Below, piece by piece: positions 1-11,985 of a stretch of 64,000 nucleotides of DNA. The position numbers and the translations under genes are program-made. The DNA lies in NCBI GenBank assembly GCA_021234155.1, contig JAJEKV010000006.1, forward strand, positions 4,559,727 through 4,623,726, read 5' to 3'. The notes under the pieces are model-generated. The model was given only the letters and a program-made list of their open reading frames with translations. It did not search any database and had not been told where the DNA came from. This DNA comes from Isoetes taiwanensis (lineage: Eukaryota > Streptophyta > Lycopodiopsida > Isoetales > Isoetaceae). How positions within the stretch are numbered: the first letter of the stretch is position 1; each line of letters begins with the position of its first letter.

Positions 1-5
1 GGATG

Positions 6-581
6 TGTGAAGTTGGCACACTGTTGTGGCCACTTGCAATGCAGAAATACTAGTTGTGAATGTGTTTTAGGAACTGGGGAACCAAACGAGGTGCAATGGA
101 GAGGGACCTTGAAGCATAAACCATCTATTGGAGAGCTATGTGGTTCCAATGGGTCACTTAATTGCATATTTTGCAGGGAACAGCCAGAATGTGTTAGTCA
201 ATGCGCATGCAAAATATACTATTGCTTCCCAGACAATACAAGTTTTACCAAAGTTGGCATTTCACATAGGCAATCACAACCATCCCGTTAGAGTTGCGTA
301 GTCAAGAGAAAGTGTTTACGTGGCTAAGGCACTACTAAATACATCATCAACCAATTAAGGGAACCCGAGAAGCCCAACACGATCTTGCAAATGACTTTGT
401 GAATGGGAATATAATTTCGAGGAGGAGATCTCCACTTTCCGCACATTGATTCTCATGGGTGTGGATAAATTCCTTCAAAAATTGGAGCCTTTGAATAACC
501 AGCGCAGTATTGGGCTTTTCTTCTACTAGAATAGCTTTGTACGTAAATGAAGGGATGTTATCTTTGACATTTTACTAATTC
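6..581 (+). pseudogene. 5' part of decayed transposase-like gene (Cys-rich + 'HNHPV' region)
   Basis: The plus strand encodes a cysteine-rich stretch (CGHLQCRNTSCECV, then FCREQPECVSQCACKIYYC) followed, after a one-base frame change near 250, by a histidine-rich motif (FHIGNHNHPVRVA). A stop codon follows directly, and later fragments such as VDKFLQKLEPLNNQRS are separated by more stops. The combination of Cys clusters and an HxHPV motif followed by a second exon (582-897) resembles plant genes derived from transposase-like proteins, but I cannot assign a named family. It is cut by the window edge, and the stops and frame change make it a pseudogene. Confidence 0.4.
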
Positions 582-897
582 AGGTTGCGAAGGTGGATTC
601 ATAAAGCTAAAGCTCAAAATAAAATAGGGGGAGATGAGTTTTCTCAAATTTTGTATTTGAAACAACACAGTAGATATCAGTACTTCCATGGGTCAGTTTT
701 TCCCTATCAGTTACACGATGACGAGAATGAAAGATGTTATATATTCAAGATGTCCACCACTGGACCTGGTTCAGGAGTGGATTTGGTGAACAGGATGCGT
801 CCAGGAGGGGATCTGGAACATAGTTGGGTACATTTCGATCATGTCAAGCGTATTCCCACTTGGACAACATTGGGTTGTCACGTCTATGATCCTAGGT
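582..897 (+). pseudogene. second exon of decayed transposase-like gene
   Basis: An open stretch of about 104 residues starts at a splice acceptor (TTCAG, ending 581) and ends at a consensus donor (CTAG|GTAAGT, 897/898). It contains the well-formed phrase STTGPGSGVDLVNRMRPGGDL followed by HFDHVKRIPTWTTLGCHVYDP. There is no start codon in the right place, so it is an internal exon. Good splice sites and an uninterrupted frame contrast with the broken exon upstream. Function unknown; a domesticated or decayed transposase is an inference from the general look of the protein. Confidence 0.45.
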
Positions 898-2036
898 AAG
901 TTGTTTTCCCAAAGGTCATTTTTTGCAGTGTCTTTCTTTTAGACATGAAGTGACAAAATCATTTTTTGTAGAATACGATCCCTGCATATTCGAATATTAC
1001 TCACAAAAAAACATGAAAACATCTTTTGAAAAAACATAAAAAAAATTACACTCCATGGCTTTTACCAGGTCAATCTCTTTGATTTCCCTTCTGATCGATT
1101 TTGTGCTTCTAATGTTTGTCTTCTCTAACGATTTTGGTGAAGAGCTGTGGGGAGGAGGAAAGATCTGATACAAGTAAGAAAGGGGGGCATGCAGATGGGG
1201 AGGAGCAAGAACAAACTAACGCAGGTAAATGTCGGTTTTGCTATAATCAATCCATTTGTTTGCCTTAGATTCTATTTTGGCTTTCAATCTTGGGATATCT
1301 TACCATCGATTCAACCAGAGATTCATATTACGGCTGGCATGTTGCTCAACAAAGCAGACGTGAAAGACTTAAGGTTCCCGGTTCCTTACATCCTGCTTTG
1401 CCGCAGAGTGGCACTCGCAGTGATCATTCTGTTGGATCTGCATGGGCCTTAGAAATCCGGCAAGGGGCACCTGTTCAACAATCAGAACATCTAGAAACTT
1501 CTGCACAGCTCTTAGCCATGTCTGCAATAATGGTTACATGGGTTGCTTGGACTCTGGCCAGTTTTAAGAAATTCATTTTGTCTAGCATGATCTTTGTTGT
1601 TTTCAAACAAAGGGCCAGTGGAATTTTTTATTGGTTCTTCTATGAATCTAGCATGAATGGAGAACTGTGGTTGGTGATTTAGTTTAGACATTAGCTTTGG
1701 ATGTCACATGTCCCATGTTGTTGATGATGTTCATGGACCAGTTGAGTTCATTTGATGGAAGAAATATCAGGCACAGATTATGGATGATCCAGGTCGATAA
1801 TGCCAATAGAGCATAGGAATGTTTGTGGTGCTTAACTTGCCAGCAGATGGTTCATAGTCTTTACTTCTCAATGATTTGTGTTGCATGTAGAGATTGTAAG
1901 GTGTAGAATGAGGCTTCATAAAAGTGGCTTTATTAATATGTGCAGAAGATGTTCATGATAGGTGTTACTTTTGAAATGTTGTGGCGTTTTGTGAGGCATG
2001 ACAGCTAATTAACTTCCTTTTTACTTTATGTTTCAG
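898..2036. other. intron-like / non-coding DNA with one possible exon
   Basis: Mostly T-rich DNA typical of introns. One candidate exon ends at about 1224 with donor GCAG|GTAAAT. In one frame it reads as an acidic, polar tail (SDTSKKGGHADGEEQEQTNA), which could be an upstream exon of the TFIIIA fragment or the end of the preceding gene. An open frame at 1290-1682 has no recognisable domain. Confidence 0.25.
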
Positions 2037-2592
2037 AGTGTAAATATCGAGTTAGTATGTGTACAGTTAATGGGTCTTCCCAGACCTTTAATAGCTCTGC
2101 TGACCTACAAGATCATGTGAGGGTTTCTCACAAGTATGCACATTGTGAAAGCTGTGGTGTAGCCTTCTTAAAGAAGCAACGCAAACGGCATTTTGAGACA
2201 CATACACCTGTTGGTTCAAAGAAAAGAATCTGTTGTTCTTATCCAGACTGTCTCTATTCTTATACTAAGGTAATTAAAACCTTTTTTCTTTTTACTTTTG
2301 TGTTTTGCTTTACGTTCATGGTGCAGTTTCTTTTTCCTCAGAAGTCTAATTTAGAGAAACACATCAACGTGGTTCACTTAGAGTCAAAACCTTACACATG
2401 CGACATATATGGTAATTGCTTTCCATACAGACATGTCAAAGAGAATCATGAAAAAGTTGCTCACGTTCCTGTAAGTAAACTCCTGCTTTTTGCAAAGCTC
2501 GAAAACTTATCTGTTTAATCCGATTAATCGCATTCATAACATTTTTATACGAAGGTCAAGGAGGCGGAAGCATGTTGAATCAATAAATTGAA
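2037..2592 (+). pseudogene. TFIIIA: TFIIIA (5S rRNA transcription factor) fragment, C-terminal zinc fingers
   Basis: Two exons of a C2H2 zinc-finger protein. Exon 2037-2269 starts after acceptor TTTCAG and holds a degenerate finger ending in DHVRVSH, a finger AHCESCGVAFLKKQRKRHFETH, and the first half of a finger (CCSYPDCLYSYTK). The intron 2270-2341 (GTAATT...CCTCAG) is exactly 72 bp and open. Exon 2342-2470 completes the finger (SNLEKHINVVH) and adds a finger with CFPYRHVKENHEKVAH, then donor GTAAGT. The spacing and the PYRHVKENHEK signature match the last fingers of plant TFIIIA, which binds the internal control region of 5S rRNA genes and 5S RNA. Near 2552 the frame RRSRRRKHVESIN plus stop resembles the basic C-terminal tail, but no acceptor fits it. 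N-terminal fingers are not found, so this is a partial or dying copy. Confidence 0.7.
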
Positions 2593-2742
2593 GCTGTAGA
2601 GAGACAAAGGTAGCAGTTGTAAAGGAGAAACTAAGAGTTCTATAGGGAGCCACAGGAAAGTACTGTTGGTAAACTGCCCATCAACTGTTTCTATGTGCAC
2701 GTGCTATCCTTTTGTGCCCTTGGTTGGCCAATTGTTTCTAAT

Positions 2743-2784
2743 TGCCTACATTCTTAACCAATGCCTACATTCTTAACCAATGCC
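2743..2784. repeat. 20-bp tandem duplication
   Basis: The unit TGCCTACATTCTTAACCAA occurs twice in direct succession, with the start of a third. Surrounding 2593-3064 holds no gene that I can recognise. Confidence 0.7.
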
Positions 2785-2815
2785 TGTAAGTGTTTCTGGC
2801 TGCCTATTTAGTGCA

Positions 2816-3025
2816 AAAAAACAAGTATGGCAAAAAATAAATGTGGCCCATATTCTGCTTCACAATGCCTCACTCATTGCATTGTACAATTTCCAATTTC
2901 CACATGTGTTTCCTATTTAGTTCAGATCTATGTATAGTCAATGTGCAGTTAAGAAACAAGGTAAGCAGTTCGAAGATATATCTATTTCTAGAGCCTAGTT
3001 GCGCCCAACCAAATACCCATGCTAA
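2816..3025. repeat. dispersed repeat pieces shared with 4982-5020 and 31818-31890
   Basis: Two segments recur elsewhere in the window. The words around GTGGCCCATATTCTG and ACTCATTGCATTGTA (2830-2885) recur at about 31830-31890. CTAGAGCCTAGTTGCGCCCA and the bases after it (2989-3024) recur at 4985-5020 without change over about 36 bp. This ties the DNA left of the LINE remnant to the long non-coding region that ends in a Helitron terminus. Confidence 0.6.
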
Positions 3026-3064
3026 TATTCCACTTTCAATAATCCCTCATGCACACCGGCCTTT

Positions 3065-4431
3065 TTGGGCATACAGAAGCATCAAAGTACCACAAATATT
3101 GAGAAACAAGGGCTGGCCCTAGCAGCCAAATATATTTATAGAGCTGGCCATGATGAAATAAACCACCCTGTGTCAAAGCTTATTAACCATTACCTTGCTA
3201 AGTGTAAACCCTTTGGGTGGAGAAATGTGAACATGCATCTCCCTGACAGCTTATTCTTTGAGTTCAAGGTTCCTAATAATACTCCTGGTATCATTAAAAA
3301 ATGGATCAGAGCTTGGAAAGCAGTCAGCAGGATGTATTCTTGGAAGGAGGGCCTTTCTAAGGATCAAACAATCTTTTGGAATCCCTCTCTAATTTTAAAT
3401 AACCCTGACATCTGCTTGGCTATGCATTTTCCTATTCGGTCAGAGAAAATGGTCGATAGAGGCATCACTCACATTTCTCATCTTTTCAATGATGGGGTTT
3501 TATAGAATTTCAGAATGGGTGAAGATCATGAGAGACTCTACCAGGCCATCTTATTGAGGGAGAATGGCACAACCAACATGGGTGTTCAGATCATGAGAGG
3601 GTTAAAATGCAAACCAAAATACACCATGATATCTCTTGGGATAAGAGAGATTTTCTCAATTCACTAACCCATTATCTTTTGTTTCTTTGGCATAAGGCTT
3701 TAATTATAGGTAACATTCTTATTTATGGACAAAGGAATGAAAAACACTTGTTCAAGAACTGTTTGGGCGTAGTGGGTTAATCTTGAGTAAACCCAACCTG
3801 TCCTCTACCCCTATGGTTGATATCCTCTTTCCTAATGACCAATTTGGAGAGCCACCCCAACAACTTACCATGGAGATTATCATTGTCTTGGATAAGAGAT
3901 TTTCTCAATTCACTAACTATCTTTTGTTTCTCAATTATAGGTAACATTCAAAAAAGCTTGGAGTCGGATTAATCTTGAAGAGCACTCCATATGTGAAATT
4001 TGGAGCCACCCCAACAACTTACCATGGAAATTCTTGTCATTGTGACTTTCATGCATTCAAAGCTTGGGCGCTGCCGAGCATATGTAGCTGTCCAACCCAA
4101 CTAAATGCTTGTAGCTCATTCATCTCTGCAACAAAAGGCATGGGTCGAAAGGACAAAAGGAAAGTTGGAGAAGCATCTGGATCTGCTAATCCAGATGCCT
4201 GAGATCAGACTTATGACAAAACTATATTCTAGATCATTTCAGTTTTAAGTCTCATATGATACCGAAGTATAACTTAAGTTTTAGATTTTTTCCACATTTT
4301 GAAAGCTAGATCAAAGGGTTATTCACTTCCCAGGATAAAAAAAGTTGACTTTTTGTACTCATATATACATATGTACCTCTATGTATAACTTATTAATACA
4401 AATATAGCCTTCAATCAAAAAAAAAAAAAAA
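3065..4431 (+). mobile_element. 5'-truncated LINE remnant with A-tail
   Basis: An open stretch 3065-3505 ends with FWNPSLILNNPDICLAMHFP and GITHISHLFNDG. This is the segment just before the zf-RVT domain in plant L1 ORF2, and it matches the second LINE in this window (FWNPALAKANLVPLAINHP and GIKTLGDIWFNG at about 56300-56500, minus strand). Downstream the sequence is out of frame and carries partial duplications (3633-3720 resembles 3889-3950; 3843-3880 resembles 4000-4040). A homopolymer of about 15 A ends at 4431, as expected for a LINE 3' end. No target duplication was found. Confidence 0.6.
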
Positions 4432-4835
4432 GGATTCAAAACTCAAATAAGTTCATAGAGATTCAAAGGCCTTCGTCGCTAACGTCCAACACGACCCCAA
4501 CATGCCAAGATTCTCGCAAACCCGCAAAGGACGTCTCCCTGCAAAAGGAAGAAGCAACATATACATGGACCCATTCTTGGCACCAAGGCCAGTATATCCT
4601 TGGCACGAGGGCCACCACCCCAAGTCACATCACCATTACTTGAAACGAAGGCCACCATATCCCTGGCACAAGGACCACCGCGCCAAAACACCATCATGTG
4701 ACACGAGGGCCATTATTCTCCACCCAAAGACCCTCCATACGAACCCTCCAAATCATACATGAACCTTTATGAGAATTGAGCAAAAGAAAACTCCAACCGT
4801 GCTAACAGCTTAAATGAGGGGAGGGAAGGGGGGGC

Positions 4836-4985
4836 AGGATAGGCGACCACAAAGGGAGGGGCTCAAAGACGGCTGATGAAAATGAACGAGATGCAAAAGG
4901 CTATAAATACTCTAAAGGAACTCTCTCAACTAGCCTCAAGAAGTGGATTTATCTGCTAATCTTGAAACGCAGATAAATCATACTT
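4836..4985 (+). repeat. 150-bp direct repeat, copy A (partner 31653-31802)
   Basis: Begins AGGATAGGCGACCACAAAGG and ends in AGATAAATCATACTT. The copy at 31653-31802 has the same length and differs at one position (AAGTGG here, AAGCGG there). The contexts on both sides are unrelated, so this is a discrete mobile or duplicated block. It contains a TATAAATA word but no gene. Confidence 0.85.
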
Positions 4986-7021
4986 CTAGAGCCTAGTTGC
5001 GCCCAACCAAATACCCATGCTGAAAAAAGAGGCAGAAAATGAGGAAAACGAATGACTAAACAATTAAGGGTATCATGTCAACACCTAAAAAGAAAGGAGG
5101 CAACGAAAAATGAGCGTCATTACAGAGCAGATCCAAACGACTAGGATAGACAGAAGACGAGGCCATGGAAACAAGAGAATGAAGCTAAATACCTCCATAC
5201 TATACCCAATACCTACTGAACTTCCAATGAAAATAGGGTCAGAACATACAACAAAGTGAATGACACCTAAAACACTACAAAAACTGCAAGCAAGCGACTA
5301 CTATAAGGCAAAAGGAGGCTAGAAAGACAACAAGTCTGAGCAGTCTTGTATACCACCGCACACTGGCACAAGGATCCACTGAGGTGGACTGCCCCCCAAA
5401 CCGCCACCCGAGCACGTAGACATCACTCGAAATTGAACAGTACCTAACTACAAGGTCCAACACAAGCACACAAATAACTGTAAGAGGCCCTCCAAAGGAG
5501 CACTACAAATGCAATTCACGTAACAAAGCCCGACGGGCCACCAACTAAAGATGCCTCCCACATCAAGCATGGAACAAACAACTCTAGAGCAAAAATAGGA
5601 AGCGTGAGTGGAAAGGACTAACAAGAAGTGGACTAACAATGACAAACTCTAAAAAACAAAAGTATAAGAATTAATGACTCAAATGGGGTATGATATGACC
5701 TGTATACAACACTACAAAGGGATGAAGGCATGGACTATGCTAAAAGTGGACATAAGGCTCAAAAGACCACTAGTGTGAACAATCTTGCATGAAAACCACC
5801 ACAATATAGGTACAAAAATCGACCAAGGAGAACGGGCCTCCACAACCGCACGAGGGAACATCGACGCAACTCGTAATTAACAAGCACAAAGCTACAAGAT
5901 CCATACTATGCTAGCAGCATAAGCTTAAAGGATCATATTACCATTAGCAGACATTGCAAAACTAGGCTATAGTGTCAAAAGTGACGCGTAGACGAAGCTC
6001 CAACTGTCATACAACACCATCTAAAAATGCATGACAAGATGCAAATCATTCCTCCAAAGCCCAACAAACTAACCCAAATGAAGATGCCTCTTGTATGTAA
6101 CTATCAACTCCAAAGAAACAGACGAGCAAGCGTCAAAGGTCAATAAGTAGTGAACTAACAAAAAACATTGCAAACCAATGTGAGACTCACACAAGAATGA
6201 GCTGTTAAACCTTAAACAGGCATACCACACCAAATGACCAAAGCTTCAAGATCACTAAGGCGCAACCAACTTAAACTACGTGGACCAACTAACCTAGAGA
6301 CCATCCCATTAACTCCAAGTGGCAATCAACTAAGAAGCAACCAAAATTACTGCACCACCCACCAACAAGTTAAAACCCTAACAACCCATAATACTAGAAG
6401 AACGGATCCAATGTGCAAGGACAAAATAGGTGAAGTAGCCCCTACAAAACTCCAATATCACAAATTTAACAACTAAAGAGAAGAAAAGGTAAACCTATGC
6501 CATAACCAACTAAACCTGCACAAACCTAGAAGGCATTTCAACCCCAAGAACCTTGAAATAAAGCCCCAAAGAGTCTTGTCAAAACTACCAAAAGGAAGAT
6601 TCAAACTCCAAGCCTTCCAACAATTGACACCGTTCCTGAGCAGACACCCTCAATTAGGTTCCTGAGGCTACCGCGACAGGTGATACAAGGTGTTGACAAC
6701 TCATAACATTTAATGAATCAAGAGAGATGAGCATAATGATGAAAAGGACAGCAAAACCACCCCCTGGGGGCACCAACATAGCACAATAGACTAGAAAAAC
6801 TACAGATGATTCCTACGAAGGTGAGCTATAGCTAACCACAACAGTTATAGTTTATTTCCCGTAAGAGGACAGAACTCAACGATAACTGCCTTAACAATGC
6901 CAAAGAACTATACTGACGTAACTAAGGGACCCAAGCGGTCCACGGAAAAAAGAAAACCGAAATAAAGACAAGGCAAGGACAACATTGAACCAAAGAGCCT
7001 AACAACTCAAAGTGTCTTGCT

Positions 7022-7342
7022 AAAAAAATCCACAAGGGCTTGAATGTCCATATGCTAAGCGAAGATTGTACCATCAAGCTGAAGGGAATCACATGCTAAG
7101 TAAAAATTGCACCATTTAGGCTACTAGAAAACACTCACAAGTTGCAAACAGTGTGCTCAATAACATACCCAACAGGGGCAAAAAGGATAAGGCAAGGACA
7201 AACTAAACAAAGAGCCCAACAATTGCTTATTAAGAATCCATGGCTTAAATATCCATATGCTAAGTGAAGGTTGTACCATCAGGCTTAAGGGAACCACATG
7301 CTAAGTGAAAATTGTACCATCGTAGCTACAAACAAACACTCA
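7022..7342. repeat. tandem duplication of about 200 bp
   Basis: The block with ATCCATATGCTAAG, TTGTACCATCA and CACATGCTAAGT is present at 7022-7143 and again at 7224-7342 with scattered substitutions, separated by unrelated A-rich sequence. Confidence 0.65.
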
Positions 7343-8443
7343 CCAAGATGCAGACAACATGCTCCATAACAACACACTCAATATGAATGGCTACTAGCTG
7401 CTCAAGACCGTATCTAGAAATGGACAAGAGAGGACAAAATTGCTTAAAAGAACCACTAATACCTACTGAATACTCATGAGCTATCACACTCCAAGCAAAA
7501 CATGCCATAATAACTAATGAACACACGTGAGATGTAGACCACACAATCTAACACATGTCAACTGTCTACTTACTTGCTGCTTAGAATTGTATCCAGAATG
7601 CACACTTCTAACTCCCACTCTTGCAAAAGGCTAAACTTAATGATATCTGGACAATCAAAACTAAAAAACAAAGAAATACTACTACGGTTAAAGCTACTAC
7701 AAGATAAAAAAGCAAAACCTACGCACTACCATAAATACAAGACAAAACAGACTTAAACAAGGATGACCAACAAAATCAAAGGGACGTGGCATAAACTTGT
7801 TCCACCATTTCAAGAGTTACCTATAGAGTCAGCATCAACAAAAGGTAAGCACACACTATAAAATGAAAGTCACATACATGAAACCATATGTTAACTATCC
7901 AGCCATCATAAACGAAGACAAGTAGGCACACATTATAAAAATCAATGTCGCATGCATGCAAGTATCCATCTGTTCATGCGCAGAAAAGGTCAGTTCACAA
8001 CACATTACAAATTGCCATGGACTATTAGTTTATGAGCATGGTTCTGCAGTGTACTACATCTCTTGCGGTTTACAGGGCTCAGCTCACAGCTCCCACACCA
8101 CGGTGGAGAAACCAGCAACAACACATCCATCTAAGGCCATGGTTCTTGAATCACGAGGAGACAACACGAAGGCAGCTATGCAGGAAACACAAGACAACAG
8201 CTGCACCTCCACTGGCCAAAATGCCTTGCACAACGTTCTGAAGATCAATACGAGCTGGGATGCAACTAACACAAATGGTAAATGGTCAAACACAAACTGA
8301 AAAGCCTTAGCAAATTCAGACAGATGGGAAAGAGACCATCATTAAGCAGGAATCTACATCTAACAAAATCTCACAGCATGTACTATGTATGCAGAAATGA
8401 AAAACTGTCCATAAACTAACAATTGTGATGAAGTTAAATCCTG

Positions 8444-8571
8444 CCAGAAAAGCATTTACTGCACCAGAAAAGCATTTACTGCACGGCCATGTGAAGCTTG
8501 GACTATAGAAATAGATTACCACAACTAAAACGGTGATGTGAAGCTTGGACTATAGAAATAGATTACCACAA
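8444..8571. repeat. two short direct duplications
   Basis: CCAGAAAAGCATTTACTGCA is present twice back to back (8444-8463, 8464-8483). Then a 34-bp word beginning GTGAAGCTTGGACTATAG is present at 8491-8524 and 8538-8571 without change. Confidence 0.85.
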
Positions 8572-9552
8572 ATAGACCGGCACAAACTCAAAGTTAGAGA
8601 GACATTGGAATTGCTGATCAAGCGATACAAATAACACCTGCAAGAGAGACGAGATCACATGAACTAACTTTACTGAAGGGCATAGAGCGCAGAGATGAAT
8701 GCCTTAGGCTCAAGAAACGCCCAAATTAAATGAGGTTAGACATCTCCAGACACGTCCATAGCCAGTACTATCCATGAGTTTGCAATCTTCTAGGTGAACG
8801 TATCTTCAGACACTGCAATAGATTTAGTACGAGCCACCATTCCAAGCTCTGAACAAATGCATTCTAGCTTGAAGCTAGCCTCGGTAAAATTCTCTACTCT
8901 AACTAGCAAACATAAAAGCATGACCAACAAGATGATGTGCAACGAGAAAAATAACAAGCGCTTATAATTCCAATATAACCTTTGTTCTAAAAAAGCGTAG
9001 AGAAAGGGATCTATAATTCACTCAGCTTGACACAGTTAAATCAAAAGGAGCTCAAAATGGCTAGAAATAGAAGAATAGGAGATGGAGTAATCTAAGGATG
9101 CACAAAAGGCCTTTGGACATCAACAAAAGGAATTCCATAGTGCAATGAAAACAAATTAGATCATCTAAAATACTCATCTTGAAGACGAACACAACCAAAC
9201 AGCTCTTGCATGCCAAGCAATTATAGTGAAAGACTTACAGAGTATGTGAAGAAGGTAACGTTCATCTCACAACTACACTACCTCCACGCAACTACAAGCC
9301 TTCTCCGAGCAAAGCTATGGCAACTAAAGGATGTGACGCTCATGGCCACGCCCAGAGACCGACGAACCTGTACCTGCTAAAGCAACAAATGACAGAGAAA
9401 GCATCCTTGTCCTTGAAATAAAAACATAAGAAATAAACCATAAAATAACATCTCATAACTCCATGCCAGCCTGGTCGGCAAGTGCTGGATGCCACAAGAA
9501 TTTCAGAGAGAGCTCACACAAAAGAAACCATCGTCTCTCCAAAAGACTCTGC

Positions 9553-9557
9553 CCAAA
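9553..9557. repeat. target-site duplication CCAAA, left
   Basis: The five bases before the first LTR (CCAAA) match the five bases after the third LTR (31170-31174). This defines the ends of the composite gypsy insertion. Confidence 0.85.
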
Positions 9558-10149
9558 TGTTAGTCCTGTGCCTCCTGGTTCAGGACTATTCATGCATACG
9601 ACGGACCAGGTCAAGCTCAAGGATCCACGATCGACCCGCGGGTCAGCCATCAAAGGCTCGTGAGAAGACCAAGCGGCAGCCCACGCATCAAAGCCTCCGG
9701 AATCAACAAGAGGCGCCGCTCGGACAAGTGACGGGCCCACACCGCGTCAACGTCGGCGTGATTCTAGGCACTTCAAGAGGCACCGCCAATATTCCTACAA
9801 ATCAGGCCTTCTTCCAGGAGTCGGCACCGAGATCAGTCAGAGTGTCTATATTGGGCCAAAGGCCATTGTACTATATATATGAGTAGAGCTAGCACATGAG
9901 TTTTTTAGATGAGTTTTGAGTCTTGTCTCTCTTCAGTCTTCTCTCGATTGCGAGAGCTCATGTATGTTCATCATTGATATCAAGGAAGCTTATCATTTTC
10001 CTCTCATTGTTCTCTTTTTGTTACTTGTTTTCTTCTTCTTGTTCTTTTCTTGCAAATCCCAGCGTGACATAGTCCCCCCGATTCTCTGTTAGATCCAAGG
10101 GTCCTCACAGGGGGCCGTCTTCAGGAGTTCCCGACCCAGACCCCAAACA
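9558..10149 (+). repeat. gypsy LTR 1 (5' LTR)
   Basis: Starts TGTTAGTCCTGTGCCTCCTG and ends GACCCCAAACA. A TATA box (CTATATATATGAG, from 9871) lies about two thirds of the way in and should mark the start of R about 30 bp later, followed by a T-rich stretch (TTTTCTTCTTCTTGTTC) that may serve 3'-end formation. The bases just inside (CCGCATGCC here, CCATGCC after LTR 2) do not give a clean primer-binding site. A lost CTG in an original CCTGGCATGCC would explain both forms, but that is a guess. Confidence 0.9.
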
Positions 10150-10200
10150 CCGCATGCCGCTGCCGGGGTCTGATTCGATTTTTCCTTTCTTTACGCCGCC

Positions 10201-11985
10201 ATGTGCCGTCCAAAACTTCACGCCGAAGAACTCCTTTCCCAGCACGGCGTCTCGCTTTGCGCCATCATCGAAGGGAAGCTGTTCGTGACATGTATGGATC
10301 TCGCTTATGACATTGAGGGAGGCCACATTCGGTCTCGGGCTCGGTCAACCCGCCACCCACCCTCGTGTCATGTCTCGTCCAAATTCTCCGCCTCAAGCGT
10401 GCAAACATTGCTCACAACCTCGGTCTCCTCATCACTATCGGGAGCCCTATCGACTCAACACCGCTCAACCTTACTTTCATTACCCCGAACATGCCTTCAT
10501 CCATCAGTCTTCTGGCCATACGCCTCTGCCTTCACAACCATCATCTCCTACGGGTGGACCGGGATATCCTCATGTCTCTTTTGCTCCTCTCCAGGAATTT
10601 CCCTCCCCTACCTTTCCCATCGCTCTTCCTGTTTACAATCTTACAGACCTCAAACCCAATGATCAGGCACCTCCCGTACCTCCACATCAGCCACCCCTTC
10701 AGCAGGGTCTTTCCAGCACCATACCCCCTCCAACTCCACCTCAATATCCTCACTATCATGTTCCTGTCCAGCCCAGCACTTTTACTTCTACCTTTCAGAC
10801 CCTTAGGCTGACTTATCCTACCTTTGGCAACACGAAAGGCAAACCATTAGACCAAAGTGCTCAGGCCCATATGGAAGAATTCGAGGCTCTGGCTGTCCTA
10901 AATGGTCATGCGCAACCTCAACTGAAATTCCACATCTTTTCCACCACGCTGCGTGGCTCCCCTCATCAATGGCTCATGTCCAACAAAAAAGCCACTTTGG
11001 AAACAAGATTGGTCCGAAATGAAAACCGCTTTTCTTTCTCACTATGGGACCACCGGATGATGATCAACTTCATCTCAAGCAACTCAATGACCTTCAACAA
11101 GAGCCCACGGAGTCCGCCGGGGGATTTTGCGGTCGACTTCACATTCTCGCTAAGCAAACTCAAGGAGTACCCCACCGCGAGCCGGATCTTGGTCCGGTTT
11201 CTCCAAGGACTTCCTCCAGACCATCCGACTCATGACCTAATACTGCTACCAAGACTTTGGAGCAGGCTATCGATCTTGTCAATCACTTTCGATCCAATGT
11301 TTCCTCCCGTGGGCGTGGCTCTTCAGAGCTCCCTTTCATTCCACCCGTCCATGGTTCCCCAGCATCGCTGCTCAACCTCAACACGCCAATCCAGCCGCTA
11401 GCCGATCGGGTGCCATATCTGCAAATATCAAGGCCACTTGGCGAATGAGTGCAACTCCACCAATGGCCCGCCTCATTGTAAACGCTGCAACATGTGCAAT
11501 CATGCCACGGAAGAGTGCACTCGCACTCATCCTACACCTTTCCGCAACAAGATGGTTTATCAAGTGCAAACAACACCTCAGCACCAATTGCCATATCAGC
11601 AGCCACCACTGCAGGCGCAACCCAATCAACTCTATCAGCAACAGGAGCAACAACGGGGACCCAACACACGTCCTCCTTTTGATCCTTCGAAAGCTCAGTG
11701 TTATCACTGTCAAGAATGGGGTCATACCACCACGGCGTGTCCTCAACTTCCACAAGTTCAAAAGCAGCTTCACGGCACAAATCAGACCACATCACCGCCA
11801 CGGCTTACCAACTTTGGATTGCCAATGGCAAACAAGGCCCGCGTCCGGTTCTTCGGAAGCCACCTCGTGCACCTCAGCAATCACGCTATCAACCAGCTCC
11901 TGCAAATCAACCTCAGATGGATCAACAAGCACAGGAAGAAATTTTTCAAGCTCTTAATCCTCCAGTCCAGCCATCAAATTGGGTA
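10201..11985 (+). pseudogene. gag: gypsy copy 1 gag
   Basis: Structural capsid/nucleocapsid polyprotein of the retrotransposon. The ATG at 10201 lies 51 bp after the LTR and is shared with copy 2 (20701); a second in-frame possibility is 10370 (MSRPNSPP). The N-terminal third is proline-rich (PPVPPHQPP, IPPPTPPQYPHY). The capsid-like core contains AHMEEFEALAVLNGHAQPQL and FHIFSTTLRGSPHQWL. The C-terminal part holds zinc knuckles: CKYQGHLANEC (clearer in copy 2), CKRCNMCNHATEEC, and CYHCQEWGHTTTACP. At least three frame changes (10970-11050, 11230-11400, after 11430) split the product. Several of them fall where copy 2 has different CHG words. Confidence 0.75.

Larger units (their letters stand above)
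4432..9552. other. 5.1-kb non-coding, T-poor region; left part of a split non-coding unit
   Basis: No credible gene. The plus strand is strikingly A- and C-rich and T-poor for most of its length, and the short open frames have no domain content. It holds nested duplications: two diverged copies at about 5265-5690 and 5700-6200, a roughly 200-bp pair (7022-7143 and 7224-7342), and short tandems near 8444-8571. It continues across the gypsy insertion at 31175. Because the joined unit ends at 32722 in a Helitron-type terminus, the whole may be the body of a non-autonomous Helitron. Its 5' end was not identified. Confidence 0.4.

Noticed and set aside
9453-9886. overlapping open frames at the left gypsy boundary
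   Set aside because: They cross the host/LTR junction at 9558 and have no domain content.
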